Origin: Elusimicrobia bacterium UBA4817
GTDB taxonomy: Bacteria > Elusimicrobiota > UBA8919
DNA length: 26,852 nucleotides
Reading direction: 5' to 3'
Assembly (NCBI GenBank): GCA_002402375.1
Contig: DHFT01000032.1
Coordinates: 1 to 26,852, forward strand
Part shown: in pieces, positions 20,200 to 26,852 of the stretch
Position numbering within the stretch: the first letter of the stretch is position 1
Layout of the letters: the number at the start of each line of letters is the position of its first letter
Program-made: the position numbers and the translations under genes
The notes under the pieces: generated by a model
What the model saw: the letters and a program-made list of their open reading frames with translations, nothing else
What the model was told of the DNA's origin: nothing
Database searches by the model: none

Positions 20200-20227
20200 A
20201 GTATATCAAATTTTTTTATTTTTGCAA
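20200..20227 (-). promoter_or_regulatory. Candidate promoter of the GAF-PAS gene
   Basis: TTGCAA (20222-20227) and TATACT (20200-20205) are 16 bp apart on the minus strand, overlapping the last codons of cca. Only 6 nt separate the -10 box from the ATG, and no ribosome-binding site is seen, so the transcript may start at the ATG. Confidence 0.45.
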
Positions 20228-21603
20228 ATGTTTTTTACAAATTTTTTTGCTTCATTTTTTGTTTTAATTTTTTTTAATACTTGCGCTTCTTCCAGTTCTT
20301 CAAGAATTTTTCCCACGAGCGGCCCTTCCGGAATTTTCAGTATTTTCATTATCTCAAAACCGTTTAAAAGTTTTTCCGGAATAATTTTTTCTTTTTGCCG
20401 ATAGAATTTATTCAGAAGTTTGTTAGCCATTATTTTGTGAAGAGTTCTTGTTCTGCCTTTCGGATATGTATAGGCATCGGTGACGGATAAAACGATAAGG
20501 TCAATAGCGTCGTCTTGGAGGTCTCTGAAAAATCTCCATGCTGCCCTGTCGGTTAACTTTTCGGCGGATGTGAGATTTCCTATCCGCATGTGGTGTTTTG
20601 TCAGAATTTTAAGATATTTTATTTCATTATTTGAAAGTGTTAGACGTTTGCCGATAATGTTTATGATATCGCAGCCCCTTTCTTCATGTTCAAAAAATCT
20701 CAGTCGTCCGTCAATCTTTTTTGCCGATTTGGGTTTTCCGATGTCGTGAAGGAGCGCCGCTAATTTCAGGAGGGTTTTTCTTTTTATAATTCTTGATATT
20801 TTTTCTTCAAGGTGTGCGGATATTCTTTTAGAAAATTTAGGGAAAACATTTCTGAAATTCGTGCTGTAAAATTTTTCCAGTACTTTTAATGCATCAAAAG
20901 AATGTCCCAGCAGTCCCATTTGCGGGTAATAACATCTCGCGGTGTTTTTCGTCGCAACCAGTTCCGGCATTATTTCTTTCAGAAGTCCCGCTTTGTAAAT
21001 TTTAATTATTGACGGATAACTATCCGGCAATTCAAGTATCAGGAATAACTCGCTTTGTATTCTCTCGAAAGACACTTTTTTCAGGCGATGGGAATGTTTT
21101 TTTATGAATCCTTTGGTTTTTCGCTCTATGCTGAAATTTAATTGTCCGGCAAAACGGTATGCTCTCAAAAGCCGCAGAGGGTCATCAACGAAATTTCTTT
21201 CGGAGACAGCCCGAATGATTTTTCTTTTTATATCAGACAATCCATTAAACGGGTCTATTATATTTGTAAGTTGTAAGTTGTAAGTTGTGAGTGGTAAGGC
21301 GAGAGCGTTTATCGTGAAATCCCGCCGGGCTAAATCCTCTGAAATGTTTTTGCCCTGCATTTTGGAAAAATCATAAATTTCATCGCCGATAACAACCCGA
21401 TATATTTTATTGAAATCATCAAGCACCACAAAACTGCCGTTGGTTTTGTCGGCGAAATCCTTCGCAATTTTTTTTGTGTTGCCGTCGGTTACAAAATCGA
21501 TATCCTTTGTAATTTTACCTAAAAGTGAATCGCGAATATATCCTCCGACGAGCCAGATATTTCGGTGAGTTCTTAAAAATTCTAATTTCTTGATTTTATG
21601 CAT
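20206..21603 (-). CDS. cca: tRNA nucleotidyltransferase / poly(A) polymerase family with HD domain
   Basis: This 465-residue enzyme is a class II nucleotidyltransferase. The head has WLVGGYIRDSLLGKITKDIDFV (residues about 17-38, with the DxD metal ligands), ARRDFTINALA and the DDPLRLLRAYRFAGQLNF motif. An HD phosphohydrolase domain follows (LLHDIGKPKSA, HEERGCDI, LTKHHMRIGN). All four tRNA genes in this window lack CCA, so the cell needs CCA addition. Splitting into CC- and A-adding enzymes cannot be excluded. The ATG at 21603 has AAAGGTGG upstream; a longer frame to 21681 lies in repeat C. A period-7 repeat encodes a loop after ALA. Confidence 0.93.
   Translation of the reverse strand: MHKIKKLEFLRTHRNIWLVGGYIRDSLLGKITKDIDFVTDGNTKKIAKDFADKTNGSFVVLDDFNKIYRVVIGDEIYDFSKMQGKNISEDLARRDFTINALALPLTTYNLQLTNIIDPFNGLSDIKRKIIRAVSERNFVDDPLRLLRAYRFAGQLNFSIERKTKGFIKKHSHRLKKVSFERIQSELFLILELPDSYPSIIKIYKAGLLKEIMPELVATKNTARCYYPQMGLLGHSFDALKVLEKFYSTNFRNVFPKFSKRISAHLEEKISRIIKRKTLLKLAALLHDIGKPKSAKKIDGRLRFFEHEERGCDIINIIGKRLTLSNNEIKYLKILTKHHMRIGNLTSAEKLTDRAAWRFFRDLQDDAIDLIVLSVTDAYTYPKGRTRTLHKIMANKLLNKFYRQKEKIIPEKLLNGFEIMKILKIPEGPLVGKILEELEEAQVLKKIKTKNEAKKFVKNICKNKKI
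21264..21298. repeat. Period-7 tandem array inside the cca coding region
   Basis: The plus strand reads TTGTAAG three times, then TTGTGAG and TGGTAAG, 35 nt in all. On the minus strand this codes for LPLTTYNLQLTN, in the loop between RRDFTINALA and IIDPFNG. Relatives usually have a shorter stretch there. Confidence 0.85.
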
Positions 21604-21617
21604 ATATCCACCTTTAA

Positions 21618-21734
21618 TCGCTGAGTGGAGGGAGAAATTTCTGAAGAGCCTCAATTTGCGACTTATTCGTTCCAAGAGCAAATTGTAGAGCGAGTTCTGA
21701 CGAGCGTCTCAAAGAAATTTACTCCCGAGCGACA
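21618..21734 (+). repeat. Structured 115-bp repeat, element C
   Basis: The outer stem GGGAGAAATTTCT pairs with AGAAATTTACTCCC. The inner hairpin is AATTTGC/GCAAATT. The second loop differs from A and B (GTTCTGAC for CCACAAGG), but its outer two bases still pair. Its right end supplies the last codons of oppF (MSLGSKFL and stop). Confidence 0.85.
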
Positions 21735-22500
21735 TCACCGGTATTGCAGAAATAAGTTTTTGCGTATAGGGATTCTCGGGTCTGTTCATAATTTTTTCGG
21801 ATTGTCCGTATTCAATAATTTTTCCGTTCTGCATTATTGCGATGTTGTCGGAAACGGCACTTAATAAGTTTAAGTCATGAGAAATAATTATGTAAGAAAG
21901 TCCGAGATTTTCTTTTAAGTCAAGAAAGAGATTCATAATCTGTGCCTGAACCGAAATGTCAAGTGAAGAAACCGGCTCGTCTGCGATAATAATTTCCGCA
22001 TCCTTTGCCAAAGCTCTTGCAATTGCTATTCGCTGTCTTTGTCCTCCCGAAAACTGATGCGGATATTTTTGCATTGTATCACCGGATAATCCAACCAGAT
22101 TTAAGACATTAGCGGCGATATCATCAAGCTTTTTATTTTTTGTTTCTATTGCTTCCGCAATTGTAGTGCCTATTGAAAGTTTCGGATTAAGCGACGAAAA
22201 TGGGTCCTGAAAAATCATCTGAATTTTTTTTGATAATTCGTATCTTGAATAATTTTTCAGATTTCTATCGTCAATAAAAATTTCACCGGAGTCATAATCC
22301 ATAAGTCCCGCTATAATTTTAGCGAGGGTGGTCTTGCCGCTTCCGGACTCTCCGGCAATACCCAGTATCCCCCCCCGCTTAAGTTCAATTGAAGCATTAT
22401 TCACTGCTGCGACGGTGACGGTTTTATTTGAAAAAAAAGTTTTTCCAGTGCAAAAGTTTTTATTTACATTAACCGTTTTTAATATAAAATTATTCAACAT
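21709..22500 (-). CDS. oppF: Peptide ABC transporter ATPase (OppF/DppF type)
   Basis: This 263-residue ATPase would power a peptide importer. It has Walker A GESGSGKTT (about residues 50-58), Q-loop MIFQDPFSSLNPKL, signature FSGGQRQRIAIARAL, Walker B IIIADEPVSSLD and switch ISHDLNLL. It is shorter than most OppF proteins, since the C-terminal extension after NPYTQKLISAIP is nearly missing; the last eight residues are encoded by repeat C. The repeat may therefore have replaced or cut off the original tail. The ATG overlaps the upstream gene by 11 bp. It is the last gene of the transporter operon. Confidence 0.93.
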   Translation of the reverse strand: MLNNFILKTVNVNKNFCTGKTFFSNKTVTVAAVNNASIELKRGGILGIAGESGSGKTTLAKIIAGLMDYDSGEIFIDDRNLKNYSRYELSKKIQMIFQDPFSSLNPKLSIGTTIAEAIETKNKKLDDIAANVLNLVGLSGDTMQKYPHQFSGGQRQRIAIARALAKDAEIIIADEPVSSLDISVQAQIMNLFLDLKENLGLSYIIISHDLNLLSAVSDNIAIMQNGKIIEYGQSEKIMNRPENPYTQKLISAIPVMSLGSKFL

Positions 22501-23224
22501 AAAGTTTATTCCCGATGAAAACGGAATTGTAAAGTTTTTTCATATCTTTCAAATTTAACTGGATGCAGACATGGTTGATTGTATCGTGCTGCTGAATGTT
22601 TTTTGTGAAATCATGGACTATCAGATAATCGGTAAAGTAAACAGCGTAATTGCCGAGTGCCCCGACCATAATCCGTTCGGCAGTGTTCTCCGCCGGTATT
22701 TCTTTTGTGATATCTTCATACATCCATTTTGGTTTTATAGGCGCCGGGTTTTTTTCCTTTGCCAGTATTTTAAGCGTTTTTCTGTTTATCTCACTTTTTG
22801 AGAAAGCCGTTACGAATTTTTTTGAGACGGCAATATCGGACGATACTTTTCCGTTTTTGACAAGTTTCAGACGGTTCGATTTGGTGTCAAATATTACTTT
22901 CGTAGATAAAATATTCAGATGCCCGCTCAATAGACGGTTTTCTTTCAATAGATTTTTGTTCTGTTCAACGAGCGATTTTTTTTCTTCTTCAATCGGCGGC
23001 AGCAGATCCGTTTTTAGTATTTCTGCATCGCTATAAACGGATTGCTTAATTAAGGTTTCGTATTTTTTTTGGTTTGACAGCATTGAAAGTTGTTTGTTTA
23101 ATTCTGCGATTTCACTTTCAATTGTCTTAGTATAACTTGGAAGTTTTATGTGAATAAAAATAGAAACTGCCATAATGAGCAAAACTATCAATCCAATTAA
23201 TTTTTTTAAAAATTTAATAAACAT
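22490..23224 (-). CDS. Divergent L,D-transpeptidase paralogue, probably inactive or altered
   Basis: This 244-residue protein has one membrane helix (about 8-26), a coiled coil (about 30-105) and a C-terminal YkuD-like domain. It is plainly a paralogue of the upstream gene: ALGNYAVYF, IVHDF and NHVCIQLNLKDMKKLY align with ELGKYALDL, KIHGT and SHGCIRLGTDDLEYIY. Cys220 and His218 remain, but the motif SHGCIR is changed to NHVCIQ and the HG before it to HD, so the conserved Arg is lost. Such changes suggest reduced or changed activity. The ATG at 23224 overlaps the upstream gene by 11 bp; a longer frame to 23341 lies inside that gene. Confidence 0.82.
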   Translation of the reverse strand: MFIKFLKKLIGLIVLLIMAVSIFIHIKLPSYTKTIESEIAELNKQLSMLSNQKKYETLIKQSVYSDAEILKTDLLPPIEEEKKSLVEQNKNLLKENRLLSGHLNILSTKVIFDTKSNRLKLVKNGKVSSDIAVSKKFVTAFSKSEINRKTLKILAKEKNPAPIKPKWMYEDITKEIPAENTAERIMVGALGNYAVYFTDYLIVHDFTKNIQQHDTINHVCIQLNLKDMKKLYNSVFIGNKLYVE

Positions 23225-23984
23225 ATACAAGCGTTTTATTGATTTTCGTATTTTTATAGATGTATTCAAGGTCATCCGTACCGAGACGGATACATCCGTG
23301 AGAAACTGCCCGTCCGAGCAATTCCTCTTTTTGTGTTCCATGGATTTTATAACCGAATCCTAAATCAAGAGCATACTTTCCCAATTCCCCCTCCACTTTT
23401 CTTTCGGGTGCGGAAGGATGCGGTATTTCCTTTTTCTCCTCAATGAATGCCCAGTCGGGTTTGAACCACAACGGATTTTCCGTTTTATTTTTTATGGTAA
23501 AAATTCCTTTGGGAGTTACAAATTCCCATTTTCTTCCGGTTTTTTTATCGCGTAAAATTCCGCCGCGTCCCACGGAACATTTTGCCTGTCTTATAATTTG
23601 TCCCTTTTGTTTGAAATATAAAATATTCTCTTTTGTATCTACAAGAATGTATGGTTCGCTGTTAGTCAGTTCGCTGATTCGCTGAACAAGAAGTATGTTT
23701 TCGTTTGAAAGACCGATGTTTTTTTCTATCAGATTTTTATTGGTTTCTATAAGTGCAAGTTGTCTTTTTTTCAGTGATGATGACCGTCTGTAAATCTTGT
23801 TTCTCTCTTTTTCCAAATGTTTAATTTCTTTTATTATTCCCGCTATACGAGTTTTCATAATTTTGCTTTCGTTTATTACATTTAAAAAATTATAAATATC
23901 AACTGCCGCAAGTGCCAGAATTGTTACGATAATTATTGCGATACAATTGTTTATTAAAAACCGGAATTTTTTTATTTTTTTCAT
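23214..23984 (-). CDS. L,D-transpeptidase (YkuD family), membrane-anchored
   Basis: This 256-residue protein has a membrane helix at about 12-30, a coiled coil at about 45-108 and a YkuD catalytic domain from about 111 to the end. The active-site motif is intact: His215 in KIHGT, and His229, Cys231 and Arg233 in SHGCIRLG. These enzymes cross-link peptidoglycan between meso-diaminopimelate residues or attach proteins to it, in the periplasm. The gene overlaps oppD by 4 bp (ATGA) and the next gene by 11 bp, so it is part of the peptide-transporter operon, an unusual place for it. Confidence 0.92.
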   Translation of the reverse strand: MKKIKKFRFLINNCIAIIIVTILALAAVDIYNFLNVINESKIMKTRIAGIIKEIKHLEKERNKIYRRSSSLKKRQLALIETNKNLIEKNIGLSNENILLVQRISELTNSEPYILVDTKENILYFKQKGQIIRQAKCSVGRGGILRDKKTGRKWEFVTPKGIFTIKNKTENPLWFKPDWAFIEEKKEIPHPSAPERKVEGELGKYALDLGFGYKIHGTQKEELLGRAVSHGCIRLGTDDLEYIYKNTKINKTLVYVY

Positions 23985-24925
23985 GGATTAAAACACCTCA
24001 ACAATCTATTTTCTTTTTGTTTCAATTGCGGTTCTTCTTTTGCGCACTTTTCAATTTTTCTCGGACATCTCGGATGAAACTTGCATCCGTCTGGCATTGC
24101 GGATAAATCCGGCACATTTCCGGGAATTGTGTTAAATCTTTTTACTTTATGTGTTTTTGGAATTGCCGATAAAAGCGCTTTTGTATAAGGGTGTCTCGGA
24201 TTTTTAATTATTTCGGATGTTCCGCCTTCCTCAACGATTTCTCCCGCATACATTACTGCGATTTTATTACAAATATCAGATATAATTCCAAAATTGTGCG
24301 TTATAAAAATTACGGTTAAATTAAATTCTCTCATAAGTTTTTTTATAAGTTCAAGAATTTCTTTCTGAATTGTGACATCCAATGCCGTTGTCGGCTCGTC
24401 GGCGATTAAAATTTCCGGTTTTGTTGCAATAGCCATAGCGAGCATTATTCTCTGTCGCATCCCGCCCGACAACTGATGCGGATAGTAATTTTTAATTATT
24501 TTCGGCTCGCTCAATTGAACCGTTTCAAGAAGTTTTTCAATTTTGTCGTCTGAAAAATCCCGTTGATGTATTTTTAATGTCTCTCTTAACTGTTGCGAAA
24601 TTTTTATTACAGGATTTAATGATGATAACGGGTCCTGAAAAACAATTCCGATTTTTCCGCCTCGGATTTTTTGCAGTTCTTTTTCACCAAGCCGTAAAAT
24701 ATCTTGCTCGTGAAAAATAATTTTGCCGTCAATTATTCTTGCTTCTTTCGGCAGAAGATTTAATATTGAAAGTCCGAGCGTTGATTTGCCGCATCCCGAT
24801 TCGCCTACTATTGTCAGAGAATCCGCTTTATTTAATGTTAACGAAACATTCCTTACGGCTGGAATTATTTTTTTCCCGACGGTATATTCAACAAAAAGAT
24901 TTTCAATTGATAAAATTTTATCCAT
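23981..24925 (-). CDS. oppD: Peptide ABC transporter ATPase (OppD/DppD type)
   Basis: This 314-residue ATPase has Walker A GESGCGKST (about residues 41-49), Q-loop VFQDPLSSLNPV, signature LSGGMRQRIMLAMAI, Walker B ILIADEPTTALD and switch ITHN. The C-terminal extension GCKFHPRCPRKIEKCAKEEP carries the cysteines that bind a 4Fe-4S cluster in several OppD/DppD proteins. The ATG overlaps the oppC stop codon by one base (TAATG). The order B-C-D-(two transpeptidase genes)-F separates the two ATPases, which normally adjoin. Confidence 0.95.
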   Translation of the reverse strand: MDKILSIENLFVEYTVGKKIIPAVRNVSLTLNKADSLTIVGESGCGKSTLGLSILNLLPKEARIIDGKIIFHEQDILRLGEKELQKIRGGKIGIVFQDPLSSLNPVIKISQQLRETLKIHQRDFSDDKIEKLLETVQLSEPKIIKNYYPHQLSGGMRQRIMLAMAIATKPEILIADEPTTALDVTIQKEILELIKKLMREFNLTVIFITHNFGIISDICNKIAVMYAGEIVEEGGTSEIIKNPRHPYTKALLSAIPKTHKVKRFNTIPGNVPDLSAMPDGCKFHPRCPRKIEKCAKEEPQLKQKENRLLRCFNP

Positions 24926-25755
24926 TAATTCATTCTCGGGTCAAAAACATCCCGTAAACCCTCACCTAAAAGATTCCAACTGAGAACCGTGAGCAAAATT
25001 GCCAGTCCGGGAAAAATAGAGAGCCACCATGCAATATGAATGTAGTCCTTGCCGCTGGTTAAAATATTTCCCCATGACGGTGTCGGCGGCTGAACACCGA
25101 GCCCAAGAAATGAAAGTCCGGATTCGGTAAGAATTGCCGCTCCGACTCCAAGGATACTTGCTACAATTACCGGTGCAATCACATTAGGAAGAATATGGAC
25201 GAAAATTATCCTTCTTTTTTTAAGTCCAAGTCCTTTTGCCGCAATTATAAAATCGCGCTCTTTTACGGAAAGCGTTTCACCGCGAACCAACCGCGCAAGA
25301 CCCGTCCAAGAAGTAAGACCGATTACAATCATAACATTGTAAATGTTAGGCTCTAAAAAAGCAATCACCATCAAAATTAAAAAGAATGTAGGGAAGCAGA
25401 GCATAATATCAACAAATCGCATAATGACAGTGTCAATTTTTCCTCCGAAATAACCAGAGATTAATCCGAGAAATGTTCCGGCAATTACCGAAATTCCCAC
25501 CGCGATAATTCCGATAGATATTGAAATTCTCGTCCCATAGACCATTCTTGAAAAAACGTCCCGTCCCATTTCGTCGGTTCCCAAAAAATGGTTTTTTGAC
25601 GGAGATTGCAACCGTTCTAAAATATTTCCTTCAATCGGATTATGCGTAGAAATTAAAGGCGAAAAAATAGCCGTTAAAATCAAAGCAACTATTATTAAAA
25701 TTCCGATTTTGGCAAGTTTATTTTTCAGTAATTTTTCAAAATATATTTTCCACAT
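24925..25755 (-). CDS. oppC: Peptide ABC transporter permease (OppC/DppC type)
   Basis: This 276-residue inner-membrane permease has the N-terminal OppC segment (a first helix, then STHNPIEGNILERLQSPSKNHFLGTDEMGRDVFSRMVYGTRIS) and the binding-protein-dependent transport domain with the EAA-like loop EAARGLGLKKRRIIFVHILPN, here beginning IIAAKG (about residue 172). About six membrane helices are seen. It begins 2 bp after the oppB stop codon. Confidence 0.95.
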   Translation of the reverse strand: MWKIYFEKLLKNKLAKIGILIIVALILTAIFSPLISTHNPIEGNILERLQSPSKNHFLGTDEMGRDVFSRMVYGTRISISIGIIAVGISVIAGTFLGLISGYFGGKIDTVIMRFVDIMLCFPTFFLILMVIAFLEPNIYNVMIVIGLTSWTGLARLVRGETLSVKERDFIIAAKGLGLKKRRIIFVHILPNVIAPVIVASILGVGAAILTESGLSFLGLGVQPPTPSWGNILTSGKDYIHIAWWLSIFPGLAILLTVLSWNLLGEGLRDVFDPRMN

Positions 25756-25757
25756 TT

Positions 25758-26729
25758 TTATCTGTATCTTATCCTTGGGTCAACATAAGCGTAAGTTATA
25801 TCCGCTATTAAATTTCCCAAAAGCGTCAAAATTGCGACGATAGTTCCGACGGCCATAATAACGGGATAATCCCGCGACATAATCGCTTCGTATCCTAACC
25901 GTCCCATCCCGGGCCATGCAAAAATCGTCTCAAAAATAAATGACCCGCCGATTAAATCGGGAATTGTAAGCCCCACAATTGTTACAACAGGAATCAACGC
26001 ATTTCTTAAAGCGTGCTTAAAAATTACAGTTGACTCCGGCAGTCCCTTTGCCCTTGCGGTTCTTATGTAATCCTGATGAAGAACTTCCAGCATTGCAGAT
26101 TTTGTATATCTTGAAAGTCCTGCAATTCCTGTAAATGCCGAAACGAAAACAGGCAACACAAGATGTTTAGCGATATCCGTAAATTTTTCCAAAAAAGTAA
26201 GTTCGTCAAAATTTATTGAACGGAATCCTGAAACAGGCAGCCATCCGAGATGGAGTCCGAAGAAAATCATCAATAAAATTGCCAGCCAGAATGTGGGAAC
26301 GGAAAATCCGAAAAAAACTGTAACGGTAGTAATTTTATCAAAAACGGTATCTTTTTTTACGCTGGATATAACGCCGATAGGAATTGCGATTGCAAATATA
26401 AAAATTATTGATAAAAAATTAAGAAGCAGTGTTGCAGGAAGCCGTTCTGCAATTTTTTTTATCACAGGTCTGTCGTCTTTGAATGATTTTCCGAAGTCAA
26501 ATTTCACCAGCCGTTTGAGCCACAAAAAATATTGAATATGAACCGGCTTGTCCAAGCCGTAAATCGTCGTCAGTCGCTGTTTCGCATCTGCTGTGATTTT
26601 CTGGTTCATATCGGTCAGAACATCCGTCGGTTTTCCGGGAGATAAATGCATTACCAGAAAAGTAATCACGGTAATACCGAAAAGCACAGGAATCGTTAAA
26701 AGCAATCGTCTGAAAATATAAGAAATCAT
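25758..26729 (-). CDS. oppB: Peptide ABC transporter permease (OppB/DppB type)
   Basis: This 323-residue inner-membrane permease opens with the typical MISYIFRRLLLTIPVLFGITVITFLVMHLSPG and later has the EAA loop YIRTARAKGLPESTVIFKHALRNALIPVVTIVG and the end GNLIADITYAYVDPRIRY. The ATG at 26729 has no clear ribosome-binding site. A frame of about 42 codons ends in an ATGA overlap with it, but that DNA is repeat-like. The substrate-binding protein gene is not in the window. Confidence 0.95.
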   Translation of the reverse strand: MISYIFRRLLLTIPVLFGITVITFLVMHLSPGKPTDVLTDMNQKITADAKQRLTTIYGLDKPVHIQYFLWLKRLVKFDFGKSFKDDRPVIKKIAERLPATLLLNFLSIIFIFAIAIPIGVISSVKKDTVFDKITTVTVFFGFSVPTFWLAILLMIFFGLHLGWLPVSGFRSINFDELTFLEKFTDIAKHLVLPVFVSAFTGIAGLSRYTKSAMLEVLHQDYIRTARAKGLPESTVIFKHALRNALIPVVTIVGLTIPDLIGGSFIFETIFAWPGMGRLGYEAIMSRDYPVIMAVGTIVAILTLLGNLIADITYAYVDPRIRYR

Positions 26730-26852
26730 ATGAAAAGTACGATAACAGCGATGAAAAAATACGATGAGGGAGATAAATAATTATCGTTGTAATCTTGGTT
26801 TTTATCGCCGCAATCAGAGATTGTTGAGTTTTTCAATATTGTATGATGAATG
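26726..26852 (-). other. Repeat-like DNA or 3' end of a gene upstream of oppB
   Basis: On the minus strand a frame is open from the window edge for about 42 codons and stops with TGA overlapping the oppB ATG. Its end, YFFIAVIVLFI, is hydrophobic. But the same DNA contains inverted words (ACGATAA and TTATCGT, and ATCG at several places) and blocks such as GATTGCGGCGATAAAAAC that recall the 10-nt repeat class. I cannot decide between a cut-off gene and a repeat leader. Confidence 0.25.

Noticed and set aside
23225..23341. N-terminal extension of the altered L,D-transpeptidase paralogue
   Set aside because: It lies inside the upstream transpeptidase gene; the ATG at 23224 puts the membrane helix at the start, as in the paralogue.

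Overview
The window is an AT-rich stretch from an uncultured-looking Gram-negative bacterium. At least three secreted beta-barrel-type proteins imply an outer membrane. Every gene I can support lies on the minus strand. The mix is a GH57 glycosidase, an HU/MerR/Pcm/YqaA cluster of the kind seen in Deltaproteobacteria, class II CCA nucleotidyltransferase and unclassified barrels. It fits a deep-branching candidate lineage (Elusimicrobia, Omnitrophica, Firestonebacteria or similar), but I cannot fix the phylum from sequence alone.

Layout. Positions 1-682 hold no gene: a dense cluster of hairpins, then AT-rich DNA with a small repeat. Positions 683-8123 carry a GH57 enzyme, a small outer-membrane protein, a porin-like barrel overlapping a MntA/HepT toxin-antitoxin pair, and a 736-residue barrel with a good sigma70 promoter and a structured leader. 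Positions 8380-12411 carry a membrane-anchored TPR protein, a PHP phosphoesterase, tRNA-Arg(CCT), apt, a group 1/2-type sigma factor, acylphosphatase and two tRNA-Pro genes. Positions 12422-18902 are a housekeeping run, in transcription order miaA, hflX, pgsA, plsY, gpsA, HU, merR, pcm, yqaA. It covers tRNA modification, a ribosome-associated GTPase, three steps of phospholipid synthesis, nucleoid protein and protein repair. Positions 18943-21603 carry a GIY-YIG protein, tRNA-Gly(CCC), a GAF-PAS protein and cca. Positions 21709-26729 are a tightly overlapping peptide ABC transporter operon (oppB, oppC, oppD, two L,D-transpeptidase-like genes, oppF).

None of the four tRNA genes encodes CCA, so all depend on the tRNA nucleotidyltransferase. 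The opp operon with embedded wall-modifying enzymes suggests uptake or handling of wall-derived peptides (inference).

The most unusual feature is the repeat content. Nearly every gap is filled by small inverted repeats. One family of about 115 bp (three clear copies, one diverged copy, one remnant) keeps its stems by compensatory base changes. A second, broader class consists of hairpins whose arms are built from degenerate words of constant length: 7 nt most often, with 8, 9, 10 and 11 nt classes. Some of these arrays run into genes and encode signal-peptide residues, a loop in the CCA enzyme and C-terminal tails.
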